Positions 41,080 to 50,601 are shown, counted from the first letter of the stretch. The stretch is DNA of 64,000 nucleotides from Sphingomonas faeni (GCF_030817315.1 NZ_JAUSZF010000001.1:64501-128500), one strand, 5' to 3'. Program-made: numbers and translations. Notes: generated by a model not told the origin, from the letters alone.

Positions 41080-43396
41080 TTACTCGGCGTCGACCGTCTC
41101 GGTCTTGCCCTTCTTTTTCGGCTTCTTTGGTGCTGCAGGCTCGATCGCGAACGACAGAGCGCCGTCCTTCATCTTCACCGTCACCTCGCCGCCATGGACG
41201 AGCTTGCCGAACAGCAGTTCCTCGGCGAGCGGCTGCTTGATCTTCTCCTGGATCAGGCGACCCATCGGCCGTGCGCCGTACAGCTTGTCATAGCCCTTAG
41301 TCGTGAGCCACGCCTTCGACTCGTCGTCGAGGACGATATGCACGCCGCGGTCGGCCAGCTGGAGTTCGAGCTGAAGGATGAACTTGTCCACCACCCGCGC
41401 GACGACCTCGGTCGGCAGATACCCGAACGGCACCACCGCATCGAGACGGTTGCGGAATTCCGGCGTGAACATCTTCGTCACGGCCACCTCATCCTCGCCC
41501 TCGCGCGTCAGGTTGCCGAAGCCGACCGTCTCGCGCGCCATGTCGCTGGCGCCCGCATTGGTCGTCATGATCAGGATGACGTTGCGGAAATCGACCGACT
41601 TGCCGTGCTGGTCGGTCAGCCGCCCGTTATCCATCACCTGCAACAGGATGTTGAACAGGTCCGGATGCGCCTTCTCGATCTCGTCGAGCAACAGGACGCA
41701 ATGCGGGTTCTGGTCGATCGCATCGGTCAGCAGACCACCCTGGTCGAACCCAACATAGCCGGGAGGCGCACCGATCAAACGACTGACCGAATGCCGCTCC
41801 ATATATTCGGACATGTCGAACCGCTGGAGCGGAATGCCCAGAATCGTCGAAAGCTGCTTGGCGACTTCGGTCTTGCCGACACCCGTAGGGCCGGTGAACA
41901 GATAGTTGCCGATCGGCTTCTCCGGCTCGCGCAGACCCGCCCGAGCCAGCTTGATCGCCGAGCTGAGCTTCTCGATCGCCGCATTCTGCCCGAACACCAC
42001 CCCGCTTCAGATCCGTCTCGAGCGTGGCCAGTGCCAGCTTATCGTCGGTCGAGACCGACTTCGGCGGGATGCGTGCCATCGTCGCGATGACCTGCTCGAT
42101 CTCCTTGGGGGTGATCGTTTTCTTGCGCTTGTTCGGCGGCACCAGCATCTGCATCGCGCCTACCTCGTCGATCACGTCGATCGCCTTGTCCGGCAGCTTG
42201 CGGTCGTTGATGTACCGCGCCGACAGCTCAACCGCCGACTTGATCGCATCCGGCGTGTACTTGACGTTGTGGTGATCCTCGAACGCCGAACGCAAGCCAG
42301 CGAGGATCTTGATCGTATCCTCGATGGTCGGCTCGTTCACGTCGATCTTCTGGAAGCGCCGCAGCAACGCGCGGTCCTTTTCGAAGTGGTTACGGAACTC
42401 CTTGTACGTCGTCGAGCCGATGCAACGAATGGTGCCACCCGACAAAGCAGGCTTGAGCAGGTTCGACGCATCCATAGCGCCGCCACTCGTCGCGCCCGCA
42501 CCGATCACGGTGTGGATCTCGTCGATGAACAGCACTGCATCCGGCAGCTTCTCGAGTTCGTTGACGACCGCCTTCAAGCGCTCCTCGAAGTCGCCACGAT
42601 ACCGCGTTCCCGCCAGCAGCGCGCCCATGTCGAGCGAGTAGATCACCGCCGGCAACAGCACGTCGGGTACGTCGCCCTCGACGATTTTCCGCGCAAGGCC
42701 TTCTGCGATCGCGGTCTTGCCGACGCCGGGATCACCGACATAGAGCGGGTTGTTCTTCGACCGGCGGCACAGGATCTGGATCGTGCGATCCACCTCCGGG
42801 CCGCGCCCGATCAGCGGATCGACCTTGCCGGCCTTCGCCTTCTCGTTGAGGTCGACGGTGAATTGCTTGAGTGCGCTTTCCGTCTTCTTCTCCTGTCCCT
42901 TAGTCGGCTTCTCGTCGTCGGCACCCTTGGGCGTCGAGGCTTCGGTCGCCTGCTGGCCACCCTTGCCGACACCGTGACTGATGAAGCTGACCGCATCGAG
43001 GCGGCTCATGTCCTGCTGTTGCAGGAAATAGACGGCATAGCTCTCGCGCTCGCTGAACAGGGCGACAAGCACATTGGCGCCCGTTACTTCGTCGCGGCCC
43101 GAGGACTGGACGTGCAGGATCGCGCGCTGGACGACACGCTGGAACCCGCTGGTCGGGGACGGATCGGTCGCCGCATCGACCTTCAGCGCATCGAGTTCGC
43201 TGTCGAGGTAATGCGCGACGGTGTTCTTCAGTTCGCCGATCTCGACGTTGCATGCGGTCATGACCTTCGACGCATGTTCGTCGTCGATCAGTGCGAGCAG
43301 CAGATGCTCCAGCGTCGCATATTCGTGGCGCCGGGACGATGCCGCCTCGAGCGCCTTGTGCAGCGTGGTCTCGAGGGCGGGTGCAAATGATGGCAT
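41080..43396 (-). pseudogene. clpA: clpA, Clp protease ATP-binding subunit, interrupted by a one-base frameshift
   Basis: Hsp100 unfoldase partner of ClpP. The 5' frame (43396 to about 42004) encodes the N-domain and first AAA+ module (Walker A GDPGVGKTAIAEG, Walker B LFIDEIHTVIG). The second module (GPTGVGKTEVAKQL, LLLDEIEKAHPD, ClpP loop with VGF) continues in another frame from 42000. Joining them at LETDLKR / VVFGQNAAIEKL restores about 770 aa, the normal ClpA length; the shift is one extra G in a GGGG run (plus-strand C-run 42000-42003). It could be a real mutation, a slippage site or a sequencing error. clpS, often upstream, is not seen. Confidence 0.9.
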
Positions 43397-43719
43397 TTAC
43401 AATACTCCTGTCGGGCCGCGAGAACGCGAGCCCTTTGCCACTATGTCGGAACTGATATCGGTCGCATCAAGCACTTGAACCCGGCCCCATCCGTTCCTGC
43501 GCTGTCCGAAAATCGAATGATCCGCTAAACCCGACGAAGATGCCTTATCTGCTCCGTCATCCTGGGCTCGACCCAGGATCCAGAGCCATGAGGGCTGCCC
43601 GCTGTAACCCTGGATCCCAGCGTTCGCTGGGATGACGGCCGGGTAGTGCGGTTTGGCATTGGGCGAGACGAAGGTACAGGTCGATGCCGTGGCAGCGAAC
43701 ACAGGCACCGCCGCGACGG
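43397..43719. other. Upstream region of clpA with palindrome
   Basis: About 320 bases. It holds the clpA promoter side and a palindrome at 43554-43638; I see no gene, and in particular no clpS. Confidence 0.5.
43554..43638. repeat. Paired-hairpin palindrome, family C-like
   Basis: CCGTCATCCTGGGCTCGACCC with AGGATCCAGAG, and an inverted copy ending GCTGGGATGACGG. Confidence 0.85.
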
Positions 43720-43914
43720 TCACCGCCTGAACAGGTCGTCGGCGATGGCGCGGTGACTGACCGCGCGGTCCTTCTTCAGCTGGCAGCGCGCGATCTCGCC
43801 CTGCAGCACGGTGATCCGCGCATCGAGCTCATCGACCGACAAAGGATCGAGGTCCTGCCGCACCAGTGCGTCAAGCAGATCGTCGGGACGGGAGGGGGCG
43901 TCTTCCAGGTCCAT
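43720..43914 (-). CDS. DUF1192 domain-containing protein
   Basis: 64 aa from ATG 43914. PLSVDELDARITVLQGEIARC followed by a basic stretch and a C-terminal DDLFRR is the DUF1192 signature (short coiled-coil protein). It is divergent from the quinone oxidoreductase, a pairing common in alphaproteobacteria. Function unknown. Confidence 0.82.
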   Translation of the reverse strand: MDLEDAPSRPDDLLDALVRQDLDPLSVDELDARITVLQGEIARCQLKKDRAVSHRAIADDLFRR

Positions 43915-43986
43915 CGTGCCTGCAACGTTGACCCGCACCAGAGTGATGTCAATAAGGCGCTGAAATCAAATGGGGCGTCCGCGCTG

Positions 43987-44994
43987 ATGACAACCGATAC
44001 CATACCCGACGTCATGAAGGCGATCGACCCCGAACAGCCGGGGGGACCCGAGGTGCTGGTGCTCGTCGAGCGCCCCGTACCAAAACCGGGGCAGGGGGAG
44101 GTTCTCGTCAAGGTCGCGGCGGCGGGCGTCAATCGTCCCGAGGTGATGCAGCGCCAAGGCAAATACCCGCCCCCGCCGGGTGCGCCGTCGATCCTTGGCA
44201 TGGAGATTTCCGGCACGATCGTCGCGGTCGGCGACGACGTCGGCGACGAACAGATCGGCCAGTCCGTCTGCGCGCTGATCTCCGGCGGCGCGTATGCCGA
44301 GTACGCAGTCGCGCCGTTCGGCCAGTGCCTGCCCGTGCCCGATGCCCTCACGATGACCGAAGCGGCGGCGATGCCCGAGACGCTCTTCACCGTCTGGACC
44401 AACCTCTTCGAACGCGCTTACGCGATGGAGGGCGACACCGTCCTGGTTCACGGCGGCACCAGCGGCATCGGCACGATGGCGATCGGCCTGTGCAACGTCT
44501 TCGGCATCGACATCATCGTGACGGCCGGCTCGAAGGCCAAGTGCGAAGCGGCGCTAAGCCTCGGCGCCACCCACGCGATCGACTACAAGACCGAGGATTT
44601 CGTCGAGCGCGTGAAGCAGATCACCGGCGGCAAGGGCGTCGCCGCGGTGCTCGACATGGTCGGCGGCGACTACGTCCCCCGCAACCTGCAATGCCTCGCC
44701 GAAGACGGTCGTCACGTCTCGATCGCGGTCCAGGGCGGTATCACGGCGACGGTCCCGCTGTTCGAGATCATGCGCCGCCGCCTGACGCTGACCGGCTCGA
44801 CGCTCCGCCCCCGCGACACCGCGTTCAAGTCGCTAGTGGCGGACGAACTGGCGCGCACCGTCTGGCCGCACGTCGAGGCCGGCAAGCTGAAACCGGTCAT
44901 CGACCGCGTCTTCGCGTTCGCCGACGCCCCGGCCGCCCATACCCGCATGGAAGCCGGCGACCACGTCGGCAAGATCGTCCTGACGATGGGGTGA
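43987..44994 (+). CDS. NAD(P)H-quinone oxidoreductase, zinc-free MDR (PIG3-type)
   Basis: 335 aa. AAAGVNRPEVMQRQGKYPPPP is a strong PIG3/quinone oxidoreductase signature; the cofactor site is VLVHGGTSGIGTMAI. No structural zinc cysteines. ATG 43987 is used; the frame above belongs to the intergenic region and the divergent DUF1192 gene. Reduces quinones or similar carbonyls with NAD(P)H. Confidence 0.93.
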   Translation: MTTDTIPDVMKAIDPEQPGGPEVLVLVERPVPKPGQGEVLVKVAAAGVNRPEVMQRQGKYPPPPGAPSILGMEISGTIVAVGDDVGDEQIGQSVCALISGGAYAEYAVAPFGQCLPVPDALTMTEAAAMPETLFTVWTNLFERAYAMEGDTVLVHGGTSGIGTMAIGLCNVFGIDIIVTAGSKAKCEAALSLGATHAIDYKTEDFVERVKQITGGKGVAAVLDMVGGDYVPRNLQCLAEDGRHVSIAVQGGITATVPLFEIMRRRLTLTGSTLRPRDTAFKSLVADELARTVWPHVEAGKLKPVIDRVFAFADAPAAHTRMEAGDHVGKIVLTMG

Positions 44995-45020
44995 GGGGGC
45001 GCCCGCCCCACAACACACCA

Positions 45021-45130
45021 CCACCACCCCGGCGAAGGCCGGGGCCCAATTGGGAACGTCGAGTAAAGATCCACAGCCCTCTGTTACCATAACCTTTCCA
45101 ATTGGGCCCCGGCCTCCGCCGGGGTGGTGG
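45021..45130. repeat. Paired-hairpin palindrome, family A
   Basis: CCACCACCCCGGCGAAGGCC arm and its inverted copy. Loop related to 19479-19586. Confidence 0.88.
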
Positions 45131-45159
45131 GATATGTGGGTAAACCCAGAACCAAGCTT

Positions 45160-45211
45160 GTTCTCCCGCGAAGGCGGGAGCCCAGTCCGGATCCCCGCCT
45201 TTGCGGGGAAA
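45160..45211. repeat. Compact palindrome, family B
   Basis: GTTCTCCCGCGAAGGCGGGAG and an imperfect inverted copy CCCCGCCTTTGCGGGGAAAC, thirty bases from the family A copy. Confidence 0.8.
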
Positions 45212-45318
45212 CACGCTATACTCGGTGATGACTTCTAACAGTCATTGGACTGCGACTACCCTGTCACAATACTCGGCTAATACTCGCGGTAAGGGATACC
45301 TTGCCGGGGGACAGGCTC

Positions 45319-46203
45319 ATGAACGCCGTTACGACGTTTCCGCCATCTAGCGTCTTGGGCGCCGACATCACCGATATCGCCGACTTCATCCATTCCCGGC
45401 CCGCCGCGCCCGAGCCGATCGTCGAGCGCCGCCAATATCGCACGATCTGGATCTCCGACGTCCATCTCGGCACGCGCGGCTGCAACGCCGGGATGCTCAA
45501 CGACTTCCTCGACCACGTCGACAGCGAGACGATGTACCTCGTCGGCGACATGATCGACGGCTGGCGGCTGAAGAAGAAATTCTACTGGCCCGCCGCGCAC
45601 AACGACGTTCTGTGGCGGCTGCTCAAGCGCGCCAAGCGCGGCACGCGCGTCGTCTACATCCCCGGCAATCACGACGAAGTATTCCGCCAATATTCCGGGC
45701 TCGACTTCGGTGGCATCTCGATCCGGCGCAAGGCGATCCACGAAACCGCCGACGGCCGGCGCCTCCTCGTCCTCCACGGCGACGAATTCGATGCGATTAC
45801 GCTAGCACACCGCTGGGTCGCGCATATCGGTGACGCCGCGTACACGATGTTGATGGGGCTGAACCGCTGGGTCAACGGCGCACGCCGCCGGATGGGCATG
45901 CCCTATTGGTCGCTGTCGAAGCACGCCAAGGCGAAGGTCAAGAACGCGGTCGCCTTCATCTCGCACTTCGAGGAAGTCGTCGCCCACGCCGCCGGCGTCC
46001 GCGGCGTCGAGGGCGTCGTCTGCGGCCACATCCACACCGCAGAAATGCGCGAGATCGCCGGGATCGCCTATTACAATGACGGCGACTGGGTCGAGGGCTG
46101 CACCGCGCTGGTCGAGCATTTCGATGGACGGATGGAGTTGCTCCACTGGGCCGACGAAATCGCCGCCCGCGAGCGCGATAAAGTCGTCACCCTAGCCGCC
46201 TGA
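45319..46203 (+). CDS. UDP-2,3-diacylglucosamine diphosphatase-like metallophosphoesterase
   Basis: 294 aa from ATG 45319 (TTG 45301 rejected; GGGGGACAGG fits the ATG). Calcineurin-type metal motifs: SDVHLGTRG, GDMIDGW, PGNHDE, LHGDEFD and GHIHTAEM. Matches the LpxH-like group that removes UMP from UDP-diacylglucosamine in lipid A synthesis, but the long C-terminal part and the neighbouring glycosyltransferase suggest a distinct substrate is possible. Confidence 0.88.
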   Translation: MNAVTTFPPSSVLGADITDIADFIHSRPAAPEPIVERRQYRTIWISDVHLGTRGCNAGMLNDFLDHVDSETMYLVGDMIDGWRLKKKFYWPAAHNDVLWRLLKRAKRGTRVVYIPGNHDEVFRQYSGLDFGGISIRRKAIHETADGRRLLVLHGDEFDAITLAHRWVAHIGDAAYTMLMGLNRWVNGARRRMGMPYWSLSKHAKAKVKNAVAFISHFEEVVAHAAGVRGVEGVVCGHIHTAEMREIAGIAYYNDGDWVEGCTALVEHFDGRMELLHWADEIAARERDKVVTLAA

Positions 46204-46209
46204 CCCAAA

Positions 46210-46348
46210 ACCCTCTCCCCCTCGGGGAGAGGGAAAGACGCGAAGCGGCGCGGGTGAGGGCAAGTCCACAACGCCTGTGAACAGCGTGCCCTCACCCTCC
46301 CACCGCAAGCGCGGCGGGCCCCTCCCTCTCCCCTCGGGGAGAGGGTAA
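46210..46348. repeat. Inverted repeat, family F
   Basis: CCCTCTCCCCCTCGGGGAGAGGG at the left and CCCTCTCCCCTCGGGGAGAGGG at the right, with CGGGTGAGGGCAAG/GCCCTCACCC inner segments. A half copy occurs at 51409-51468. Confidence 0.75.
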
Positions 46349-46363
46349 AACGGAGAGAAACCG

Positions 46364-47386
46364 ATGCGTATCGCGATCGTCACGGACGCCTGGAGCCCGC
46401 AAGTCAACGGCGTCGTCCGCACCCTCCAGTCGGTCCAGCGCGAACTCAAATCGATCGGCCACGAGGTCCTGGTCGTCTCCCCCGAACGCTTCGCCTCGAT
46501 GCCATGCCCGACCTATCCCGAGATCCGCCTCGCCTTCGCGCGCTCCGGTGCAGTCGGCCGCATGCTGGCGAGCTTCGGCGCCGATGCGATCCACCTCGCC
46601 ACCGAAGGGCCGGTCTGCCTCGCCGCCCGCTCGTGGTGCCTCGCCCGCGCGCTCCCGTTCACCAGCGCCTATCACACGCAGTTCCCCGACTATATCGCCG
46701 CCCGCACCGGTGCGAACCCCGACTGGATCTGGCGCTACATCCGCTGGTTCCACCGCCCCGCCCAGTCGATCCTCGTCTCCACGCCCTCAGTCGCGGCAAC
46801 GCTTGCAGCACAAGGTCTGCACCAGGTCCGCGAATGGGGCAGGGGCGTCGACTTCGCCCAGTTCGGCCTCGACGGCGCCCGCGACCCCGAGATGGCGGCG
46901 CTCCCCGGTCCGATCCAGCTCTATGTCGGCCGTGTTGCGGTCGAGAAGAATATCGAGGCGTTCCTCTCCTCCACGCATCCCGGTACCAAGGTCGTGGTCG
47001 GCGAAGGCCCCGCCCGCGCCGCGCTCGCCCGCCGGTTCCCGGACGCGGTCTTCCTCGGCCAGCGCTCCGGCCTAGACCTCGCCGCAGCGTACCGCACCGC
47101 CGACGTCCTCGTCTTCCCCAGCCGCACGGACACCTTCGGCCTCGTCATGATCGAAGCCTTAGCCTGCGGAACCCCCGTCGCGGCCTACCCGGTAACCGGC
47201 CCGATCGACGTCCTCGACGACCGCGTCGGCGCGATGCACGATGACCTCGACACCGCGATCGCCACCGCGCTAACCCGCGACAGCGTCACCTGCGCCGCCT
47301 ACGCCGCCCGCTACAGCTGGCCGGCCAGCGCGCGCCAGTTCCTCCACGCGCTCGTCCCCCTCGAAGGAAAGCTCCTGGCCGCCTGA
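46364..47386 (+). CDS. Glycosyltransferase family 4 protein
   Basis: 340 aa, GT-B fold. N-terminal acceptor domain begins RIAIVTDAWSPQVNGVVRTL; the donor domain has LYVGRVAVEKNIEAFL, VVVGEGPA and FPSRTDTFGLVMIEALACGTPV with the E-x7-E-like nucleotide-sugar motif. GAGAGAAACCG precedes the ATG. Paired with the LpxH-like gene; a role in envelope glycolipid synthesis is likely, the sugar is unknown. Confidence 0.92.
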   Translation: MRIAIVTDAWSPQVNGVVRTLQSVQRELKSIGHEVLVVSPERFASMPCPTYPEIRLAFARSGAVGRMLASFGADAIHLATEGPVCLAARSWCLARALPFTSAYHTQFPDYIAARTGANPDWIWRYIRWFHRPAQSILVSTPSVAATLAAQGLHQVREWGRGVDFAQFGLDGARDPEMAALPGPIQLYVGRVAVEKNIEAFLSSTHPGTKVVVGEGPARAALARRFPDAVFLGQRSGLDLAAAYRTADVLVFPSRTDTFGLVMIEALACGTPVAAYPVTGPIDVLDDRVGAMHDDLDTAIATALTRDSVTCAAYAARYSWPASARQFLHALVPLEGKLLAA

Positions 47387-47452
47387 GCTTGCGTGCCCGA
47401 ATCTTGTTTGCTTGCCTGTTAGCCCCGCGCGCACTAAGTCTCTCTCATGTCA

Positions 47453-47486
47453 GGCCGCTCCGAAAGGGGCGGCCCTTTCTATTTTT
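47453..47486 (+). terminator. Terminator or attenuator before trcR
   Basis: GGCCGCTCC-GAAA-GGGGCGGCC (47453-47474), a 9-bp stem with a GAAA tetraloop, followed by CTTTCTATTTTT. Only 15 bases before the trcR start, so it either ends the upstream transcript or acts in the trcR leader. Confidence 0.7.
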
Positions 47487-47500
47487 ACGGAGTTTCCGCC

Positions 47501-48178
47501 GTGGCCCAGCCGCTCATGCCCCACGCGACCGCCGCCTGGATGGTCGATAATACCGCGCTCAGTTTCGAGCAGATCGCGGACTTCTGCGGCCTGCACATCC
47601 TTGAGATCCAGGCGATCGCCGACGACACCACCTCGACCAAGCTCACCGGTCGCGATCCCGTCCGCGCGCACGAAGTCACGCAGGAAGAGATCGACAAGGG
47701 CGCCGCCGATCCCGATTACCAGCTGAAGATGATCAAGGGTCCCGAGCAGGTCCGCCGCACCAAGGGCCCGCGCTACACGCCGGTCTCGAAGCGCCAGGAC
47801 AAGCCCGACGGCATCTCGTGGATCATCCGCAATCACCCCGAGATCACCGATGGTGCGATCTCACTGCTGATCGGCACCACCCGCACCACGATCGCCGCAA
47901 TCCGCGACCGCAGCCACTGGAACATCGCCAACATCACCCCGAAGGACCCGGTCACGCTGGGTCTCACCTCGCAGCGCGAGTTGGACGCAGCAGTGGCGAA
48001 GGCTGCCAAGGCAGCCGGCATGGAAGCCCCCACCGACACCCGCCTCGAAGGCGACCGCGAAGTGCTCCTCCAGCAGCTCCGCGCCGAGCGCACCCAGGCG
48101 GCCGCGGACGCGCAGTTCGTGGCAGACGGCGGCGTCCTCCCCGTCAAGCCACTCTTCGACGACCCCTTCAAGCGCTGA
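47501..48178 (+). CDS. trcR: Cell-cycle transcriptional regulator TrcR (DUF1013)
   Basis: 225 aa from GTG 47501. AQPLMPHATAAWMVDNTALS followed by EQIADFCGLHILEIQAIAD is the TrcR N-terminal signature. ISWIIRNHPEITDGAISLLIG and TTIAAIRDRSHWN follow. Alphaproteobacterial RNA-polymerase-associated regulator of cell-cycle genes. The frame is open to 47447, but that part covers the hairpin and is not conserved. GGAG lies about ten bases before the GTG. Confidence 0.92.
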   Translation: MAQPLMPHATAAWMVDNTALSFEQIADFCGLHILEIQAIADDTTSTKLTGRDPVRAHEVTQEEIDKGAADPDYQLKMIKGPEQVRRTKGPRYTPVSKRQDKPDGISWIIRNHPEITDGAISLLIGTTRTTIAAIRDRSHWNIANITPKDPVTLGLTSQRELDAAVAKAAKAAGMEAPTDTRLEGDREVLLQQLRAERTQAAADAQFVADGGVLPVKPLFDDPFKR

Positions 48179-48188
48179 CCTGAACTTA

Positions 48189-48218
48189 TCCCCCTCCCGC
48201 AAGCGGGAGGGGGCAGGG
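48189..48218. repeat. Half-palindrome, family E-like
   Basis: CCCCTCCCGCAAGCGGGAGGGGG, a single hairpin with GCAA loop, directly after trcR; possibly its terminator. Confidence 0.6.
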
Positions 48219-48307
48219 GGTGGGCACGCGCTCCCCTCCCACGATACGCCGAGTGAGCGCGGTAAGGCCCACGCGCCGCGCAGACGAAGAAGCGCAAACC
48301 CCTCGTC

Positions 48308-48389
48308 CGTCATCCTGACGAAAGTCAGGATCCAGAGCCAAAAATGCCGCCCTACGTTATCCTGGATCCTGACTTTCGTCAGGATGACG
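48308..48389. repeat. Paired-hairpin palindrome, family C
   Basis: CGTCATCCTGACGAAAGTCAGG with ATCCAGAG and a near-perfect inverted copy. Confidence 0.88.
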
Positions 48390-48449
48390 GGGACCACGCA
48401 ACGCCCGCCGGCACTATCTCCCGCCACATCCAGTTGCTAACCGCAACGG

Positions 48450-49514
48450 ATGGCAACCGCACCCGACACAGACTTCACGCCGACCAGCCACAAGGGCCTG
48501 ACCTACCCTTTCGGCGGCGCAGAGCCCCAACCTGGTGACGTCTACGAGGTCGCCCCCGGGATAGACTGGGTCCGCCTGAAAATCCCCGGCCCCCTCCGCC
48601 ACGTAAACTGCTGGCTACTCGCCGACACCGACGGCGACGCGCTGGTCGACACCGGCATGAACACCGTGGAGGCCCGCGACGCCTGGAAAGCCATCTTCAC
48701 CGGTCCCAAAGCCAACACCCGCATCACCAAGATGATCGGCACTCACTTCCACCCCGACCATATCGGCCTCGCCGGCTGGATGTGCGACCACCATGCCGCC
48801 CCCCTGATCATGACCCGAGCCGAGTGGCTGACCGCACGCATGCTCGCCGCCGACGCCCGCGACTCCGTCCCGCACGAAATGCTCGCCTTCTGGCGCGGCG
48901 CAGGCTGGAGCCTGGAACAGATCGACCACGCCACCGCCAAGGGCTGGGCGGGGTTCCGCAAGATCATCACGCCGCTCCCGCTCAGCTACACCCGCATCGA
49001 AGACGGCGACACCCTCACCATCGGCGCGCGCGACTGGCGTGTCGTCACCGGCTCCGGCCACTGCCCCGAACACGCGTGCCTGTACGACGAAGCCGGCGGC
49101 ATCCTCATCGCCGGCGATCAGGTCTTGCCCCGCATCAGCCCCAACGTCTCGCTAGGCGTCACCGAACCGAACGCCGACCCGCTGGGCGAATGGTTCGCCT
49201 CGATCGCCAAGCTCAAGACGCTGCCCGCCGACCTGCTCGTCCTCCCCGGCCACGGCGACCCGTTCACCGGCCTCCACACGCGAGTAGACGCGATGGACCG
49301 CGAACACCGCGAGCGACTCGACGAACTCGCCATCTTCCTCGCCGAACCCCGTCGCGCGATCGACTGTTTCGGTCGCCTGTTCCGCCGCGCGATCGGCCCC
49401 GACGTGCTCGGCATGGCAACCGGCGAAGCGCTCGCCCACCTCCGCCGCCTCGAAGTCGAAGGCCGAGCGACCCGCGAAACGCACGATGGCGTATGGTGGT
49501 GGCGCGGAGCCTGA
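48450..49514 (+). CDS. MBL-fold metallo-hydrolase
   Basis: 354 aa. Metal site THFHPDHIG, further His in SGHCPEH, Asp in AGDQVLPR, His in PGHGDPF: a complete binuclear metallo-beta-lactamase fold. C-terminal region after residue 270 is a helical domain of the kind found in flavodoxin-independent hydrolases (BLACT_WH-like winged helix, with ATGEALAHLRRLEVEGRA). Substrate unknown; possibly thioester or lactone. Confidence 0.9.
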   Translation: MATAPDTDFTPTSHKGLTYPFGGAEPQPGDVYEVAPGIDWVRLKIPGPLRHVNCWLLADTDGDALVDTGMNTVEARDAWKAIFTGPKANTRITKMIGTHFHPDHIGLAGWMCDHHAAPLIMTRAEWLTARMLAADARDSVPHEMLAFWRGAGWSLEQIDHATAKGWAGFRKIITPLPLSYTRIEDGDTLTIGARDWRVVTGSGHCPEHACLYDEAGGILIAGDQVLPRISPNVSLGVTEPNADPLGEWFASIAKLKTLPADLLVLPGHGDPFTGLHTRVDAMDREHRERLDELAIFLAEPRRAIDCFGRLFRRAIGPDVLGMATGEALAHLRRLEVEGRATRETHDGVWWWRGA

Positions 49515-49548
49515 GTTAGCATGCGGCCAAATTCAAGAGGATAGGCCC

Positions 49549-50418
49549 ATGTGCGACGAGCATACCGCAGACGATAACGAAGCGTATCTGGCCGGCGTTT
49601 CGCGCCGCCAGTTCGGCGTGATGACCGGCGCGATGGGCCTGACGATGCTGCTGCCCGCCCCCGCGAACGCCGCCGTCATCAAGGGCCGCGACGTCGCGAT
49701 CACCACGCCCGACGGCAAGGCCGACGCCTATTTCGTCGCGCCCGCCACCGGCAAGCATCCCGGCGTGCTGATCTGGCCCGACATCATGGGCCTCCGTCCC
49801 GCCTTCCGCCAGATGGCCGACCGCCTCGCGCAATCGGGCTATGCGGTGCTCGTCGTCAACCAGTTCTACCGCTCGACCAAGGCGCCGTTCCTGAAGCCCG
49901 GCGAATCCTACGACCAGCCCGCCGTCCGCGCCCGCATCGCACCCTTCCGCGAAGCGCTCACGTCCGAAGGCACGGTGCGTGATGCGAAGGCCTTCACCAC
50001 CTTCATCGACGCGCAGCCGCAGACCGACCGCAAGCGTGGGCTGGCCAGCACCGGCTATTGCATGGGCGGCCCGATGGTCCTGCGCACCGCCGCAGCCGTC
50101 CCCAACCGGATCCGCGCCGGCGCGACCTTCCACGGCGGCGGCTTCGTTACCGACAAGCCCGACAGCCCGCATCTCCTGATCCCGCAGATGAAGGGCCGAT
50201 ACCTGATCGCGATCGCCGCCAACGACGATGCTCGCTCGCCCACCGAAAAGGACACGCTCCGCACCGCCTTCGCCGCGGCCAAACTGCCCGCCGAGATCGA
50301 GGTCTATGCCGGCACGATGCATGGCTGGTGCCCGCCCGACTCGAAGGTCTACAACGCAGCCCAGGCGGACAAGGCCTGGGCCCGCATGCTTGCGCTGTTC
50401 GACAAGGCGCTCGTGTAA
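49549..50418 (+). CDS. Dienelactone hydrolase family protein, Tat-exported
   Basis: 289 aa from ATG 49549 (AAGAGGATAGG before it). Twin-arginine signal SRRQFGVMTGAMGLTMLLPA predicts folded export. Alpha/beta-hydrolase with nucleophile Cys in GYCMGGPM and the triad His in TMHGWCPP; the Asp is near IAANDDAR. Related to carboxymethylenebutenolidase; substrate uncertain. Starts soon after the MBL gene on the same strand. Confidence 0.88.
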   Translation: MCDEHTADDNEAYLAGVSRRQFGVMTGAMGLTMLLPAPANAAVIKGRDVAITTPDGKADAYFVAPATGKHPGVLIWPDIMGLRPAFRQMADRLAQSGYAVLVVNQFYRSTKAPFLKPGESYDQPAVRARIAPFREALTSEGTVRDAKAFTTFIDAQPQTDRKRGLASTGYCMGGPMVLRTAAAVPNRIRAGATFHGGGFVTDKPDSPHLLIPQMKGRYLIAIAANDDARSPTEKDTLRTAFAAAKLPAEIEVYAGTMHGWCPPDSKVYNAAQADKAWARMLALFDKALV

Positions 50419-50464
50419 CGGGGGAAGGGTGAGGGGCCCGTAACCGAGCCCAGCCCTCCACGTC

Positions 50465-50523
50465 CTTGTTCTCCCGCGAAGGCGGGAGCCCAGGCTGGGC
50501 TCCCGCCTTCGCGGGAGAACAAG
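50465..50523. repeat. Perfect 59-bp palindrome, family B
   Basis: Arms of 28 bases (50465-50492, beginning CTTGTTCTCCCGCGAAGG) and 50496-50523 are perfect complements around a 3-base loop. Each arm is itself a hairpin TCCCGC-GAAG-GCGGGA. Confidence 0.92.
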
Positions 50524-50601
50524 CTTACTTCGCCAGCAGCCGCTTGACCGCGACCCTACTCCATGAGACCATCGTTCACGATCCGTTCTCAGGGGGCCCG
50601 C

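Noticed and set aside
40613..41293. 226-codon plus-strand frame between the cyclase and clpA
   Set aside because: It passes through an inverted repeat, the clpA terminator and the clpA 3' end; no similarity seen.
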